DNA of 64,000 bases, taken from assembly GCF_000688335.1 (NCBI RefSeq), contig NZ_JHZX01000001.1, positions 2,728,001 through 2,792,000 on the forward strand, in the 5' to 3' direction. Numbering within the stretch: position 1 is the first letter of the stretch; each line of letters starts with the position of its first letter. Shown here piece after piece: positions 36,016-44,552 of this stretch. The translations under genes and the position numbers were made by a program. The notes under the pieces were generated by a model. That model was not told the DNA's origin. It saw only the letters and a list, made by a program, of their open reading frames with translations, and made no database searches. The DNA comes from Sediminibacter sp. Hel_I_10 (GTDB lineage: Bacteria; Bacteroidota; Bacteroidia; Flavobacteriales; Flavobacteriaceae).

Positions 36016-37962
36016 ATGAGTAACAATGAAATAGGAAACATTGCATTCGACCTACCGAAAAATCAGAGCAACGTCATTAAAGTCATTGGTGTTGGCGGAG
36101 GCGGTAGCAACGCCATCAACCACATGTTTTTACAAGGCATTAAGGGTGTTGATTTTGTAATTTGTAATACAGATTCACAAGCGCTTCAAAATAGCGGTGT
36201 ACCCAACAAGATTCAATTGGGGGTGAACCTCACCGAAGGGCTTGGGGCAGGAGCTAATCCTGAAGTCGGTGAACAAGCTGCTGTTGAAAGTATAGAAGAC
36301 CTAAGACGTATGCTAGATACCAATACCAAAATGGTATTTATAACCGCTGGTATGGGTGGTGGTACTGGTACTGGAGCAGCTCCTGTAATTGCAAAACTTT
36401 CTAAAGAGTTGAATATCTTGACTGTGGGTATCGTCACCATGCCATTTCAGTTTGAAGGTAAAACTAGAAATGAACAAGCTCAAAAAGGTATAGAAACCTT
36501 AAGAAGTCATGTAGACTCTCTTGTGGTGATTAACAACAATAAACTTCGAGAAGTGTATGGAAATCTTGGCTTCAAGGCTGGTTTCTCTAAAGCAGATGAA
36601 GTTTTAGCAACAGCTTCTCGCGGTATAGCAGAAGTCATTACACATCACTACACTCAAAACATCGATTTACGTGATGCAAAAACAGTCTTAAGTAATAGTG
36701 GTACAGCTATCATGGGATCTTCAACAGCATCTGGAAAAGCCAGAGCACAAGAAGCCATTATGAAAGCTTTGGATTCTCCGTTGCTCAATGATAATAAAAT
36801 TACCGGTGCTAAAAATGTACTGTTACTTATTGTTTCTGGATCTCAAGAGATTACCATTGATGAAATAGGAGAGATTAACGATCACATTCAAAATGAAGCT
36901 GGGCATGGGGCTAATATCATTATGGGTGTTGGCGAAGATGAATCTTTACAAGAATCTATTTCTGTAACCATTATTGCTACGGGTTTTGATATCGATCAAC
37001 AAAACGAAATTTCAAACACTGAGGCCAAACGCGTGATTCATGCGTTGGGAGATGAACAGCAAAATAATTTTGATAGAAAAAAGAAGGAGTCTGAATCAGA
37101 CCATCAAGTAGCTCAACCTAAAGTGGAAGCGCCAAAAGCTCCGGAAGTTGTCGTGCATACGCTCATGGAAGAGGAGGATCAAGAAGAGGTGCCTTCTAGA
37201 AGTCCTAGAAATGAGACCGACTTGATCACTACTAATGATTTGATCAGAAATTTGAATGTGGTATACGACGAAGTTCTAGATCATAAATACATAGAAGAAG
37301 ATTTTGTGATTACTTCCGTTAAAAAAGAAGAGCTTGATATCAGGATTGACGATTTTGAAGAAGAGCAAACCACCTTAACCTTTGATTTACCTTTACCAAA
37401 ATCTAAGATATCAGAAGATGAAGAAGAAACTTCGTCACAATCGAATTTAAAGACTTTTTTCGATCTAGAAGAGGATGTAAATAGTATTGAAGTGAATGAT
37501 CACATTGAGATTGTTCCTGTAGTTGAAGCTAATGATCAAGGCGAAAAGCGATATGCTCTTGACGACTTTATGTCTAATGAATCTGCATCTAATGAGACAA
37601 AGTCTAAAGCAAAACCAAAGGTAGAAGAAGATATTGTGTTTGAGAAGAAAACACTTCAACCTGAAAAGGAAAATGATCAAAATTCTGATGAGATTGATCC
37701 GATGACAAGTCCGATTTCAGAATTATTGAAATCTAGAGCCGATGAAAGACGCCGTAAGATGAAAGATTTTAATTATAAGTTTAATCAGGCAAAAATTGAC
37801 GAAATTGAAAAGGAGCCGGCTTATAGAAGACAAGGGGTGAATCTTGAGGATTCTCAGCCATCTTCAGAAACAACAGCATCAAGAACCTCTGTAGGTACTG
37901 ATGATAATGATGATATTCAATTACGAAGCAATAATTCGTTTTTACACGATAATGTAGATTAG
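36016..37962 (+). CDS. ftsZ: Cell division protein FtsZ
   Basis: FtsZ is the tubulin-like GTPase of the Z ring. The 648-residue protein has GVGGGGSNAINHM (about residues 25-37), the tubulin signature GMGGGTGTGAAPVIA (about 114-128), the T7 loop and GTPase C-terminal domain to about residue 330. A roughly 300-residue charged, acidic, probably disordered tail follows; E. coli FtsZ has 383 residues in total, so the extension is large but normal for flavobacteria. It is the last gene of the dcw unit and is followed by a terminator. Confidence 0.95.
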   Translation: MSNNEIGNIAFDLPKNQSNVIKVIGVGGGGSNAINHMFLQGIKGVDFVICNTDSQALQNSGVPNKIQLGVNLTEGLGAGANPEVGEQAAVESIEDLRRMLDTNTKMVFITAGMGGGTGTGAAPVIAKLSKELNILTVGIVTMPFQFEGKTRNEQAQKGIETLRSHVDSLVVINNNKLREVYGNLGFKAGFSKADEVLATASRGIAEVITHHYTQNIDLRDAKTVLSNSGTAIMGSSTASGKARAQEAIMKALDSPLLNDNKITGAKNVLLLIVSGSQEITIDEIGEINDHIQNEAGHGANIIMGVGEDESLQESISVTIIATGFDIDQQNEISNTEAKRVIHALGDEQQNNFDRKKKESESDHQVAQPKVEAPKAPEVVVHTLMEEEDQEEVPSRSPRNETDLITTNDLIRNLNVVYDEVLDHKYIEEDFVITSVKKEELDIRIDDFEEEQTTLTFDLPLPKSKISEDEEETSSQSNLKTFFDLEEDVNSIEVNDHIEIVPVVEANDQGEKRYALDDFMSNESASNETKSKAKPKVEEDIVFEKKTLQPEKENDQNSDEIDPMTSPISELLKSRADERRRKMKDFNYKFNQAKIDEIEKEPAYRRQGVNLEDSQPSSETTASRTSVGTDDNDDIQLRSNNSFLHDNVD

Positions 37963-37996
37963 GTTCAGTTGTAATTAGTTAATATATTAATCCAAT

Positions 37997-38034
37997 AACC
38001 CAGAATGTTTCCCTCAATATTCTGGGTTTTTTTA
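37997..38034 (+). terminator. Intrinsic terminator after ftsZ
   Basis: AACCCAGAAT (37997-38006) pairs perfectly with ATTCTGGGTT (38019-38028) and runs into T residues. Confidence 0.9.
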
Positions 38035-38109
38035 TTGAAATAGGAAGGCAACACCGCTCATAGAACTTACAAATTTTACTATCTTCGCAGTTCAAAATTG
38101 AAAACACAA

Positions 38110-38562
38110 ATGGCTTTACAACAAGATGTGATGACTGCTATGAAAGCAGCTATGAAGGAGAAAGACCAAACAGCTTTGGCTGCTTTACGAGCAATTAAGT
38201 CTGAATTGCTACTGGCTCAAACAGGCGGTGGTGCTTCAGATGAAATGAGTGAGGAAGAAGAGATCAAGATTTTATCTAAGTTAGTAAAGCAACGTAAGGA
38301 TAGTGCTGCAATTTATAATGAGCAAAACCGAAGTGATTTGGCTGAGCCAGAATTAGCACAAGCAGAAGTTATTAGTCAGTTTTTACCAGTACAGTTGACC
38401 GAATCTGAAATTGAGGAGGTGGTTGAAGCAACCATTTCTAAGGTTGGAGCAGAGGGCATGAAAGACATGGGTAAAGTTATGGGGTTAGTGAGTCAAGAGT
38501 TAGCAGGAAAGGCTGATGGCAAGACCATTTCTAACATTGTTAGAGCAAAATTGGCAAAATAA
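38110..38562 (+). CDS. GatB/YqeY domain protein
   Basis: The 150-residue protein is a free-standing YqeY domain, related to the tail of the tRNA-amidotransferase GatB that contacts tRNA. Typical features are MKAAMKEKDQTALAALRAIKSEL, EIKILSKLVKQRKDSAAIY, QFLPVQLTESEIEEVV and MGKVMGLVSQELAGKADGKTISNIVRAKL. ATG 38110 is preferred over TTG 38098 since the family begins M-x-L-x-x-x-V. A -7-like TATCTTCG lies about 25 nt upstream. Its cellular role is not established. Confidence 0.88.
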   Translation: MALQQDVMTAMKAAMKEKDQTALAALRAIKSELLLAQTGGGASDEMSEEEEIKILSKLVKQRKDSAAIYNEQNRSDLAEPELAQAEVISQFLPVQLTESEIEEVVEATISKVGAEGMKDMGKVMGLVSQELAGKADGKTISNIVRAKLAK

Positions 38563-38573
38563 ACAGTGTAATC

Positions 38574-38593
38574 GCCCCGTCGCGCAACTGAAT
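38574..38593 (+). other. tRNA-like 5' fragment
   Basis: GCCCCGTCGCGCAACTGAAT matches the 5' part of the intact tRNA-Arg at 38727-38746 at 18 of 20 positions, including 12 identical bases in a row. No tRNA follows it; instead there is a tandem GCCAGTAT (38594-38609). It looks like a relic of a duplicated or interrupted tRNA gene. Confidence 0.5.
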
Positions 38594-38725
38594 GCCAGTA
38601 TGCCAGTATGCTGGGCGCAAAAGACTAGGTGTGATTTTTATGTTTATGTATTGAAAAGTATGAAAGACTGAAGATTATACAAAGGACATACTTAGAAGTT
38701 AAAAGAAAGAATTTAATAATATATT

Positions 38726-38799
38726 GGCCGCGTGGCGCAACTGAATAGCGCATCAGATTTCGGCTCTGAGGGTTGGGGGTTTGAATCCCTTCGCGGTCA
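38726..38799 (+). tRNA. tRNA-Arg (anticodon TCG)
   Basis: The 74 nt fold as a cloverleaf: acceptor GGCCGCG with CGCGGTC (one G-T pair), D stem GCGC/GCGC, anticodon stem TCAGA/TCTGA with loop TTTCGGC (anticodon TCG at 38760-38762), T stem GGGGG/CCCTT with loop TTTGAAT, discriminator A. CCA is not encoded. The usual G19-C56 contact appears as A19-T56, a compensated pair. The phage integrase gene starts 106 nt downstream, so its 3' half is the likely attachment site. Confidence 0.9.
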
Positions 38800-38800
38800 C
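38775..38800 (+). other. Probable left attachment site (attL) of the prophage
   Basis: Tyrosine integrases commonly recombine within the 3' half of tRNA genes, and the integrase gene lies just downstream. The core cannot be delimited because the right end of the prophage is outside the window; the T arm and acceptor 3' strand are the likely region. Confidence 0.45.
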
Positions 38801-38904
38801 AATCGAATAGATTTTATCTATTCAAACCATTAGTTACGTTTAAAGTGAAGTTTAAGAGCCCTTTAAAGCAAAGGGTTCTTTAACTATTTTAACACTTTAA
38901 CGAC

Positions 38905-40095
38905 ATGAGACTGAAAATTCTGGAATTTGACACAAGAATTGACACAAAGAAATTCTTTGTGCCAATGACTATCAAAATCAAAAGGAGAAACTACGTTAAT
39001 AAGGACGGCGAAAGCCTCCTTTATCTTCACGTATCATCTGCAGGAGAGCGCCAACGCATACCGTTGGATATCTACGTTGACCCAAAATACTGGATTAAGG
39101 AACGAGAAATTTTAAAAGGTCCTGAAGAACATACAGAACTTCAAAATCTACTCGTGGCCAATGTCAAGTCTAAGATTACCAAAATCAAAACCTTTTATAA
39201 GCTCTCTTATCAAGATCTTACGATGCATGCCTTTATCGAGGAATTCACTAATAACTTGCCCAGGGCTAATTTTGTGAGCTTCTTTGAGCACATGTTGGAG
39301 GATCGTAGAAATACGATTGAAGACTCAACACACCGTAAGGAGTTGGCGGTTCTAAACAAGCTCAAGAACTTTCAATCGGAAGTATTGTTTTACCAAATTG
39401 ATCAAATGTGGTTTACCAAATTCAGAAACTACTTAGGGAGATTGGGCAACAAAAGAACCACCAGGAACGCCAATATGAAAGTGATCAAGCTTTATATCGG
39501 TTTCGCTGTGTCTGCAGGAGTGAAGTTAAAAGTCAATTTAAAGGACATTAAGACCGGATCTACGGCGGGAGATAAAAAATACCTGAACATCAATGAAATT
39601 GAAAAACTCTATAAATTTTATTTCAGTGATTTCATTAACGCTAATGAAAAACTAGCGCTTGGTTATTTTTTAATGGGATGCTTCACCGGACTTCGATTCT
39701 CTGATTTGATGCAACAAAAACGTGAGTCTCTATTAACTGGAGCTTTTACGTTTACGCACATTAAGACCAAAAAGGCACAGTCGGTCAAACTCAATAAAAA
39801 GGCCATGCGCATCATAGATCATAACAAGCAGCTGTTCATTGACCGATACACCCCAGAACATACCAGAAGATTGGTGAAGGCCATTTGCAAAAAGATATCG
39901 ATTTTTAAACCTGTGGATTTTCATACGAGTCGACATAGTTTTGGTACCAATTACATTTTACTAGGAGGGAACGTGATGAAATTGAAAGGACTACTAAACC
40001 ATGGAGACATTAAGGAAACAATGGGTTACGTTCACCTTGCAGAATTGGAACGAAATTCTGAAGCAGATCTCATGGACCAAATGTTTGATGATTAA
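38905..40095 (+). CDS. int: Prophage tyrosine recombinase (integrase)
   Basis: The 396-residue integrase has an N-terminal arm-binding domain, a SAM-like core-binding domain (about residues 100-200) and the catalytic domain (about 220-390). Catalytic residues are visible: Arg in TGLRFSDL, a Lys in HIKTKKAQSVKL, HxxR in HTSRHSFGT, His in LLNHGD and the nucleophile Tyr in ETMGYVHL. It most resembles the phage-integrase/SAM-like recombinases of Bacteroidota. Its stop codon overlaps the convergent stop of the last tail gene (TTAA), with no terminator between them. Confidence 0.92.
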   Translation: MRLKILEFDTRIDTKKFFVPMTIKIKRRNYVNKDGESLLYLHVSSAGERQRIPLDIYVDPKYWIKEREILKGPEEHTELQNLLVANVKSKITKIKTFYKLSYQDLTMHAFIEEFTNNLPRANFVSFFEHMLEDRRNTIEDSTHRKELAVLNKLKNFQSEVLFYQIDQMWFTKFRNYLGRLGNKRTTRNANMKVIKLYIGFAVSAGVKLKVNLKDIKTGSTAGDKKYLNINEIEKLYKFYFSDFINANEKLALGYFLMGCFTGLRFSDLMQQKRESLLTGAFTFTHIKTKKAQSVKLNKKAMRIIDHNKQLFIDRYTPEHTRRLVKAICKKISIFKPVDFHTSRHSFGTNYILLGGNVMKLKGLLNHGDIKETMGYVHLAELERNSEADLMDQMFDD

Positions 40096-41939
40096 ATCAA
40101 ACTTTCGGTTTCAATCTCTGCAGATATTGTTTCGTCACTTATCTGTTTTCTGGTAAGTCTTCGGATGATATGAAACTGGCCATAAGCATACACAATAGAT
40201 TTGATCTTTAGCTTCAGCATTTCTTCGTGAAACGCGCTGAAGCTCCATACAAACCGAATACTCTTGAGAAGAAAATCAAACCAATCTTGATGATGGTTTA
40301 GGTAAAGGTTCAATATAGATAAGGGCTCTGGGTTACGCGCGAGATTTACACCGCCTAATAATCCTGAATACAAAACTAATTGAGTTTTTGAATTATCATC
40401 AAGAAAACCATGAGCCGTAAGCACTGATCCTTTCTGCTTTCTGGGTAACGGTAATGCATTTATTATAATTTCCTCGGCGTCTTCAGGTTTCGTGTAAGGA
40501 GATGATGTAAAGCCATCATTGTTGATCAATAGAGAAGGGAACTCATATTCATCTGAGTCTATCTCAAAAAAACCAAACGTAAAACTTTTTCCCTGGTTAA
40601 AATTGCGCTCAGGATATTGCACCTCAAAAGGAACCAAATAAAAAGCTTCATCATTACTATCTATAAGAGCTCTTTTTTTGCTCATAGTGACCACGAGACC
40701 ATCGATGTTGATCCCGTAATTTTTCATTTTAGCTATGGCGTTAACCAAATCGCCAAAATTAATGTCAGGAACACATTTGGTGAGATCAATGACATCCGGT
40801 ATAACCAAAGAAGGTAAAGTATTGCCTTCACTATCTAATTGTGTCAATCTCGTCAATGTTAAATCACAAATCATCGCATCGTCTATAATATCTCCATTTG
40901 TAATGCCATAATTGAGCTGAACGCTAAAAATATTCAACGGGCCCTCAACTCCCGTATAATCAAAATTAACATCTAATGAGTGGAAACTTTCCTGATATCC
41001 ATTATTAGCAGAATTAATATTTGCCCACCAAAATGGATTTCCATTATAAGACATGTTCACTGAGCCAGAATACACTTGAGCATTAGAGTTAGCCCTCACA
41101 ATTACGTTTCCTGCAATCTTATAACGACCTGGAGAAGGTAAAACTATATCTAATGAATAACTACCGCGACTACCTACCAACTCATAATAATCATCGGTAT
41201 TGATATTGTAAATTTCTGAGACCTCACTAAAATTCGTATAGAATTCTGATAACGTATAAATTGTAGCCATTTTAAGCTCGGGATCATTCAATATTTCCCC
41301 TTCAAGTGTATATCCAGCGTCTTCAAACCCCTTGGTTAAGACATGCAGAAGATAGGGGAGTGGTTGAATAATATTTCTGTTGATCTGTATATCGTTTTCA
41401 GCATCATATTCGTTTATAAGAAAGCTTGAGCCGACGTATTTGTTTACCAGTCCTTCAAAATACGCCCATTGATCGGTTTCTGTATCGAACTTATCCGTTA
41501 TAACCTGAGGAAAATTAAAATTAACAGCTGGCCATGTTTGAGTAATAATTGATTCAGCATATTCAAAAATCGACAATCCTAAATTAACGATCTCCAAAGG
41601 GAGCTCTGACAACTTCTTTGAAAAATTCGGAAACTCCTCAAGGCCATAACTGATTTGAAAATAGGCACGCTTACCAATCATGCGCTCGATCTCCAGAACG
41701 GCATCGTGACGCTCTCCCATAGTGTAGAAATCGACCTCAAATAAAGAGTCGTAAGATTCTAAATTGTAATCGGTGATGTTTTTAAAGGCGACGATCTGTT
41801 CAGGGGTCAAATCTTTCTCAATAGGGTAGGTGTATTTTGCCTGTACCTTATCGTTGAGCCAATTGTTTTCTTCTACATGCGTGATTTCGTCGTTAGACAA
41901 TTCAAGCTCAAAGGTGCTATGTATAACTTTCGTAATCAT
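40092..41939 (-). CDS. Phage tail-associated protein, unrecognised
   Basis: This 615-residue protein is the last gene of the leftward tail block and is not recognised by family. It is rich in beta-type, acidic and aromatic residues, has no signal peptide or membrane helix and includes a Leu/Ile-rich region (SLVIPDVIDLTKCVPDINFGDLVNAIAKMKNYGINIDGLVVTMSKKRALI). Its start overlaps the preceding gene's end by 23 nt. The position, two genes after the tape measure protein in a tail operon, suggests a distal tail or baseplate role. Confidence 0.65.
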   Translation of the reverse strand: MITKVIHSTFELELSNDEITHVEENNWLNDKVQAKYTYPIEKDLTPEQIVAFKNITDYNLESYDSLFEVDFYTMGERHDAVLEIERMIGKRAYFQISYGLEEFPNFSKKLSELPLEIVNLGLSIFEYAESIITQTWPAVNFNFPQVITDKFDTETDQWAYFEGLVNKYVGSSFLINEYDAENDIQINRNIIQPLPYLLHVLTKGFEDAGYTLEGEILNDPELKMATIYTLSEFYTNFSEVSEIYNINTDDYYELVGSRGSYSLDIVLPSPGRYKIAGNVIVRANSNAQVYSGSVNMSYNGNPFWWANINSANNGYQESFHSLDVNFDYTGVEGPLNIFSVQLNYGITNGDIIDDAMICDLTLTRLTQLDSEGNTLPSLVIPDVIDLTKCVPDINFGDLVNAIAKMKNYGINIDGLVVTMSKKRALIDSNDEAFYLVPFEVQYPERNFNQGKSFTFGFFEIDSDEYEFPSLLINNDGFTSSPYTKPEDAEEIIINALPLPRKQKGSVLTAHGFLDDNSKTQLVLYSGLLGGVNLARNPEPLSILNLYLNHHQDWFDFLLKSIRFVWSFSAFHEEMLKLKIKSIVYAYGQFHIIRRLTRKQISDETISAEIETESLI

Positions 41940-44145
41940 TGTTTGGGTTTACTTCAAATTCAATTTCATATTCATAGAGATCACGATCACTATCCTTTCC
42001 GGAAAGTGACTTGCTCATGGGTATCAATTCAATTGGCGCTTTGTTCTCTTTACTCATGATCCAAGCACGCTTGGCTTCAATTAGGCTTTCTATACGCTTT
42101 GTATTGACCGATAAAATGAATCCTGTATTCGCCTTAAAGCTTTGATTTTTTCGTGAGTCAATCTTCCGGAGTTTTTCTAAAAAACGCGAATAATTAAGCA
42201 CCGTATTATTTTCAAATTCTAGACCAAAAGTCAAGCTACCCGTAAACTCCAAGCACTCTAATACACCGTACTCATTCTCCCAGGCTATATGATAAGATTC
42301 TTTTCCTTCAGGTAATACTATGTAACGCTGAGAGAGATAGTTTTCTGTATTTTCATACCAAACGTCATCAACAATTGTCGTTATATTTTTATAAAGCCTG
42401 ATATCAATAATATCTCCAGGGGCATGGTTGATCATGCTGTACTTTAAAGCAAAAATTCTTTCTTGAGACACTCCCCTGGTAATCGACGTTTCTAAAATGC
42501 CATTTTTATAGATCCGGATCTCATGCCCAACTTCTTTGTAATAGTTGAATAGCACCACACTTTGAGCAGTTACCCGCAATGGCTCGCCATAGTAATTTAA
42601 AATAGCCGTGTTTGGAAATACTTTTTTAGGCTTACGGCCCTTAATGAATCTTACGTTGGTGAACGCGATCTCAATATTGTCTTCAATATTGAATTTATGC
42701 TCAAAAAGGGCATTCAATTCAATCTCTGCAGGGAGATAATAACTACGGAAGAAAAAACCATCATTAGGAAAACCACCATTTGTAAAGTTGGATAAATTGA
42801 TTGCGGTTAGATCCTTGAGTTCCGGCATTACATTTCGGCAAGTTTTGCCCACAAAATAAGAGGACTGCAGATTGAAAAATCCCAGCTTAATATTAAGTGT
42901 TGTAACTGTTGGATTATTATTGCCATATCTGTACACCGCCAAAGCAAGATCAAGCTTTAAACGGAAATCTTGATTCGCGTAGAAATCTGATATCTTATCA
43001 TAATCATCGGTGAAATTTAAAGAATCCGTATCGAAGCCAGTGCTTAAATTCTCAATTACCGTATGGATGACATTAACACTGTACTCAACCCCGTCAACGT
43101 CAACAACTATAACTCCATAATAGATGCCAGGCGTAAAGTTAGAAGAGGGGATGGGTAAAATACTAGCCAGAGAGGTTTCGTCTATAAAATCTATTATAGG
43201 CGCTGTTGTGAGCCACGCAGGTAATGTTATTGTTCCCGTACCCGGGCCCTGAATGCTTAAGGTCTGTGCATCTGCCTCAATAACGTTTTTTACTGCCGAG
43301 AATTCCAGGACCTCAGGAAGTATGGTAATGCTGTCATCTGCATATACAACTCTTCTAATCGTAAAGCTATCATTGTCATCACTTGAATTAAAGGATAAAT
43401 TCGATATGTGCACACCAGGATCTAAATCGTTAATGCTTGCAGCAGGAGCAATGGTAATAGTGCGAGATCCAATAGCTGTATAGACCCTGTTGCCCGCTTC
43501 ATTAAGCGTGCCCGTACCCATATTGGTGATCACAAAGTCATCATTAGGCACTACTATAACAAAAAGACCATTGACCAAAACTTGCACATTTTTAGCTGGA
43601 GCAATATCACCACCCAAAACGTGCTCAAAAAATAAAGCTGAAGGGACTGCCTTAATTGAAGCGCTTGCAATAAATTCAATAAATACTCCGAAGCTTTTGC
43701 TCTCTATAAATTCTGCAGGTGCTGCACCATTTTTGCCGTAAACAGAATATTTAACCAGAGTGTATCTCGTAGTGTCTACATTGACTGAAAAATTAATAAA
43801 CTCAATAGTGGTTACGATATCTAAATTGTCTGAAATCCCGTTAACATCTTGAGTGAGCTCATAACCATCTCCAACAGCATCGAATACAGGTCCTGAAGCA
43901 GCAATAGTAGGATTAAAAAACGATTCTAATTCAGCCTTTACAAAATATTGATCATAAGCATCTCCCAACTCTTGGAACATGTCTTTGATCTTTACATTTA
44001 CATCAATATTTGCAGGAACAGCATCACCATTTAAATGGTAAATGTTACCTGGGGTATTCTCAAAAAGCCAGCCTTGAGAATTTGCCAAAGCATTATCATC
44101 TGCAGAAAATCCCTGATCATCACTTAGTATAATTTCAAACGGCAT
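41917..44145 (-). CDS. Large phage tail protein with Ig-like/BACON-like repeats
   Basis: The 742-residue protein is beta-rich. Two tandem regions (about residues 155-250 and 265-375) look like immunoglobulin-like or BACON-like modules: each has a strand pattern such as VLEFSAVKNVIEADAQTLSI and one has the characteristic LPAWLT. BACON domains occur in tail proteins of Bacteroidota phages and are thought to bind mucin or carbohydrate. Family membership is my pattern reading only. It probably forms a distal tail or host-recognition part. It lies 2 nt after the 133-residue gene. Confidence 0.6.
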   Translation of the reverse strand: MPFEIILSDDQGFSADDNALANSQGWLFENTPGNIYHLNGDAVPANIDVNVKIKDMFQELGDAYDQYFVKAELESFFNPTIAASGPVFDAVGDGYELTQDVNGISDNLDIVTTIEFINFSVNVDTTRYTLVKYSVYGKNGAAPAEFIESKSFGVFIEFIASASIKAVPSALFFEHVLGGDIAPAKNVQVLVNGLFVIVVPNDDFVITNMGTGTLNEAGNRVYTAIGSRTITIAPAASINDLDPGVHISNLSFNSSDDNDSFTIRRVVYADDSITILPEVLEFSAVKNVIEADAQTLSIQGPGTGTITLPAWLTTAPIIDFIDETSLASILPIPSSNFTPGIYYGVIVVDVDGVEYSVNVIHTVIENLSTGFDTDSLNFTDDYDKISDFYANQDFRLKLDLALAVYRYGNNNPTVTTLNIKLGFFNLQSSYFVGKTCRNVMPELKDLTAINLSNFTNGGFPNDGFFFRSYYLPAEIELNALFEHKFNIEDNIEIAFTNVRFIKGRKPKKVFPNTAILNYYGEPLRVTAQSVVLFNYYKEVGHEIRIYKNGILETSITRGVSQERIFALKYSMINHAPGDIIDIRLYKNITTIVDDVWYENTENYLSQRYIVLPEGKESYHIAWENEYGVLECLEFTGSLTFGLEFENNTVLNYSRFLEKLRKIDSRKNQSFKANTGFILSVNTKRIESLIEAKRAWIMSKENKAPIELIPMSKSLSGKDSDRDLYEYEIEFEVNPNNDYESYT

Positions 44146-44147
44146 AT

Positions 44148-44549
44148 TTAATTGATTTTTGCAGGCACATCTGCAGGATCCTGCACATATATTCCTGATT
44201 CGTTATTAATGGTGCCTATTGCTGTCTCTAACCAACACTCAAGCGCCACATTTCTATAAGTCATTTGCACTCGATCTTTATATAAAATTGCTGTGGTACC
44301 CAAAGCTTTGGCCAATGGCCTGCCAAAATATTTAAAGATTGCAGCATTAATGGTTACAAATGGTATTACCGTAATTTCTTTGGCTGTAGATCCTTGGATT
44401 TCTTTTGCTAAAGATCCCGAAATACAAAAGGCGGCATTAAGTGTTGCTGCAGTAAACTCATTGATAAGGATGTCATAAATTTGATTCAGGATGACATTAT
44501 AATCCTGGTTAACAAAGAGCTGTTGTTTGGTAAAATTATCGAAAGCCAT
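44148..44549 (-). CDS. Small phage tail-region protein
   Basis: The 133-residue protein is unrecognised. It starts 3 nt after the tape measure gene's stop and ends 2 nt before the large tail protein, so it is a coupled member of the tail operon. Composition is mixed, with an alanine-rich middle (LAKALGTTAIL) and no membrane helix. A distal-tail-connector role is possible from position but unsupported by motif. Confidence 0.7.
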   Translation of the reverse strand: MAFDNFTKQQLFVNQDYNVILNQIYDILINEFTAATLNAAFCISGSLAKEIQGSTAKEITVIPFVTINAAIFKYFGRPLAKALGTTAILYKDRVQMTYRNVALECWLETAIGTINNESGIYVQDPADVPAKIN

Positions 44550-44552
44550 ATT

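Noticed and set aside
38594-38609. Tandem GCCAGTAT repeat
   Set aside because: Two copies of 8 bases only, no neighbouring signal beyond the tRNA fragment already reported.
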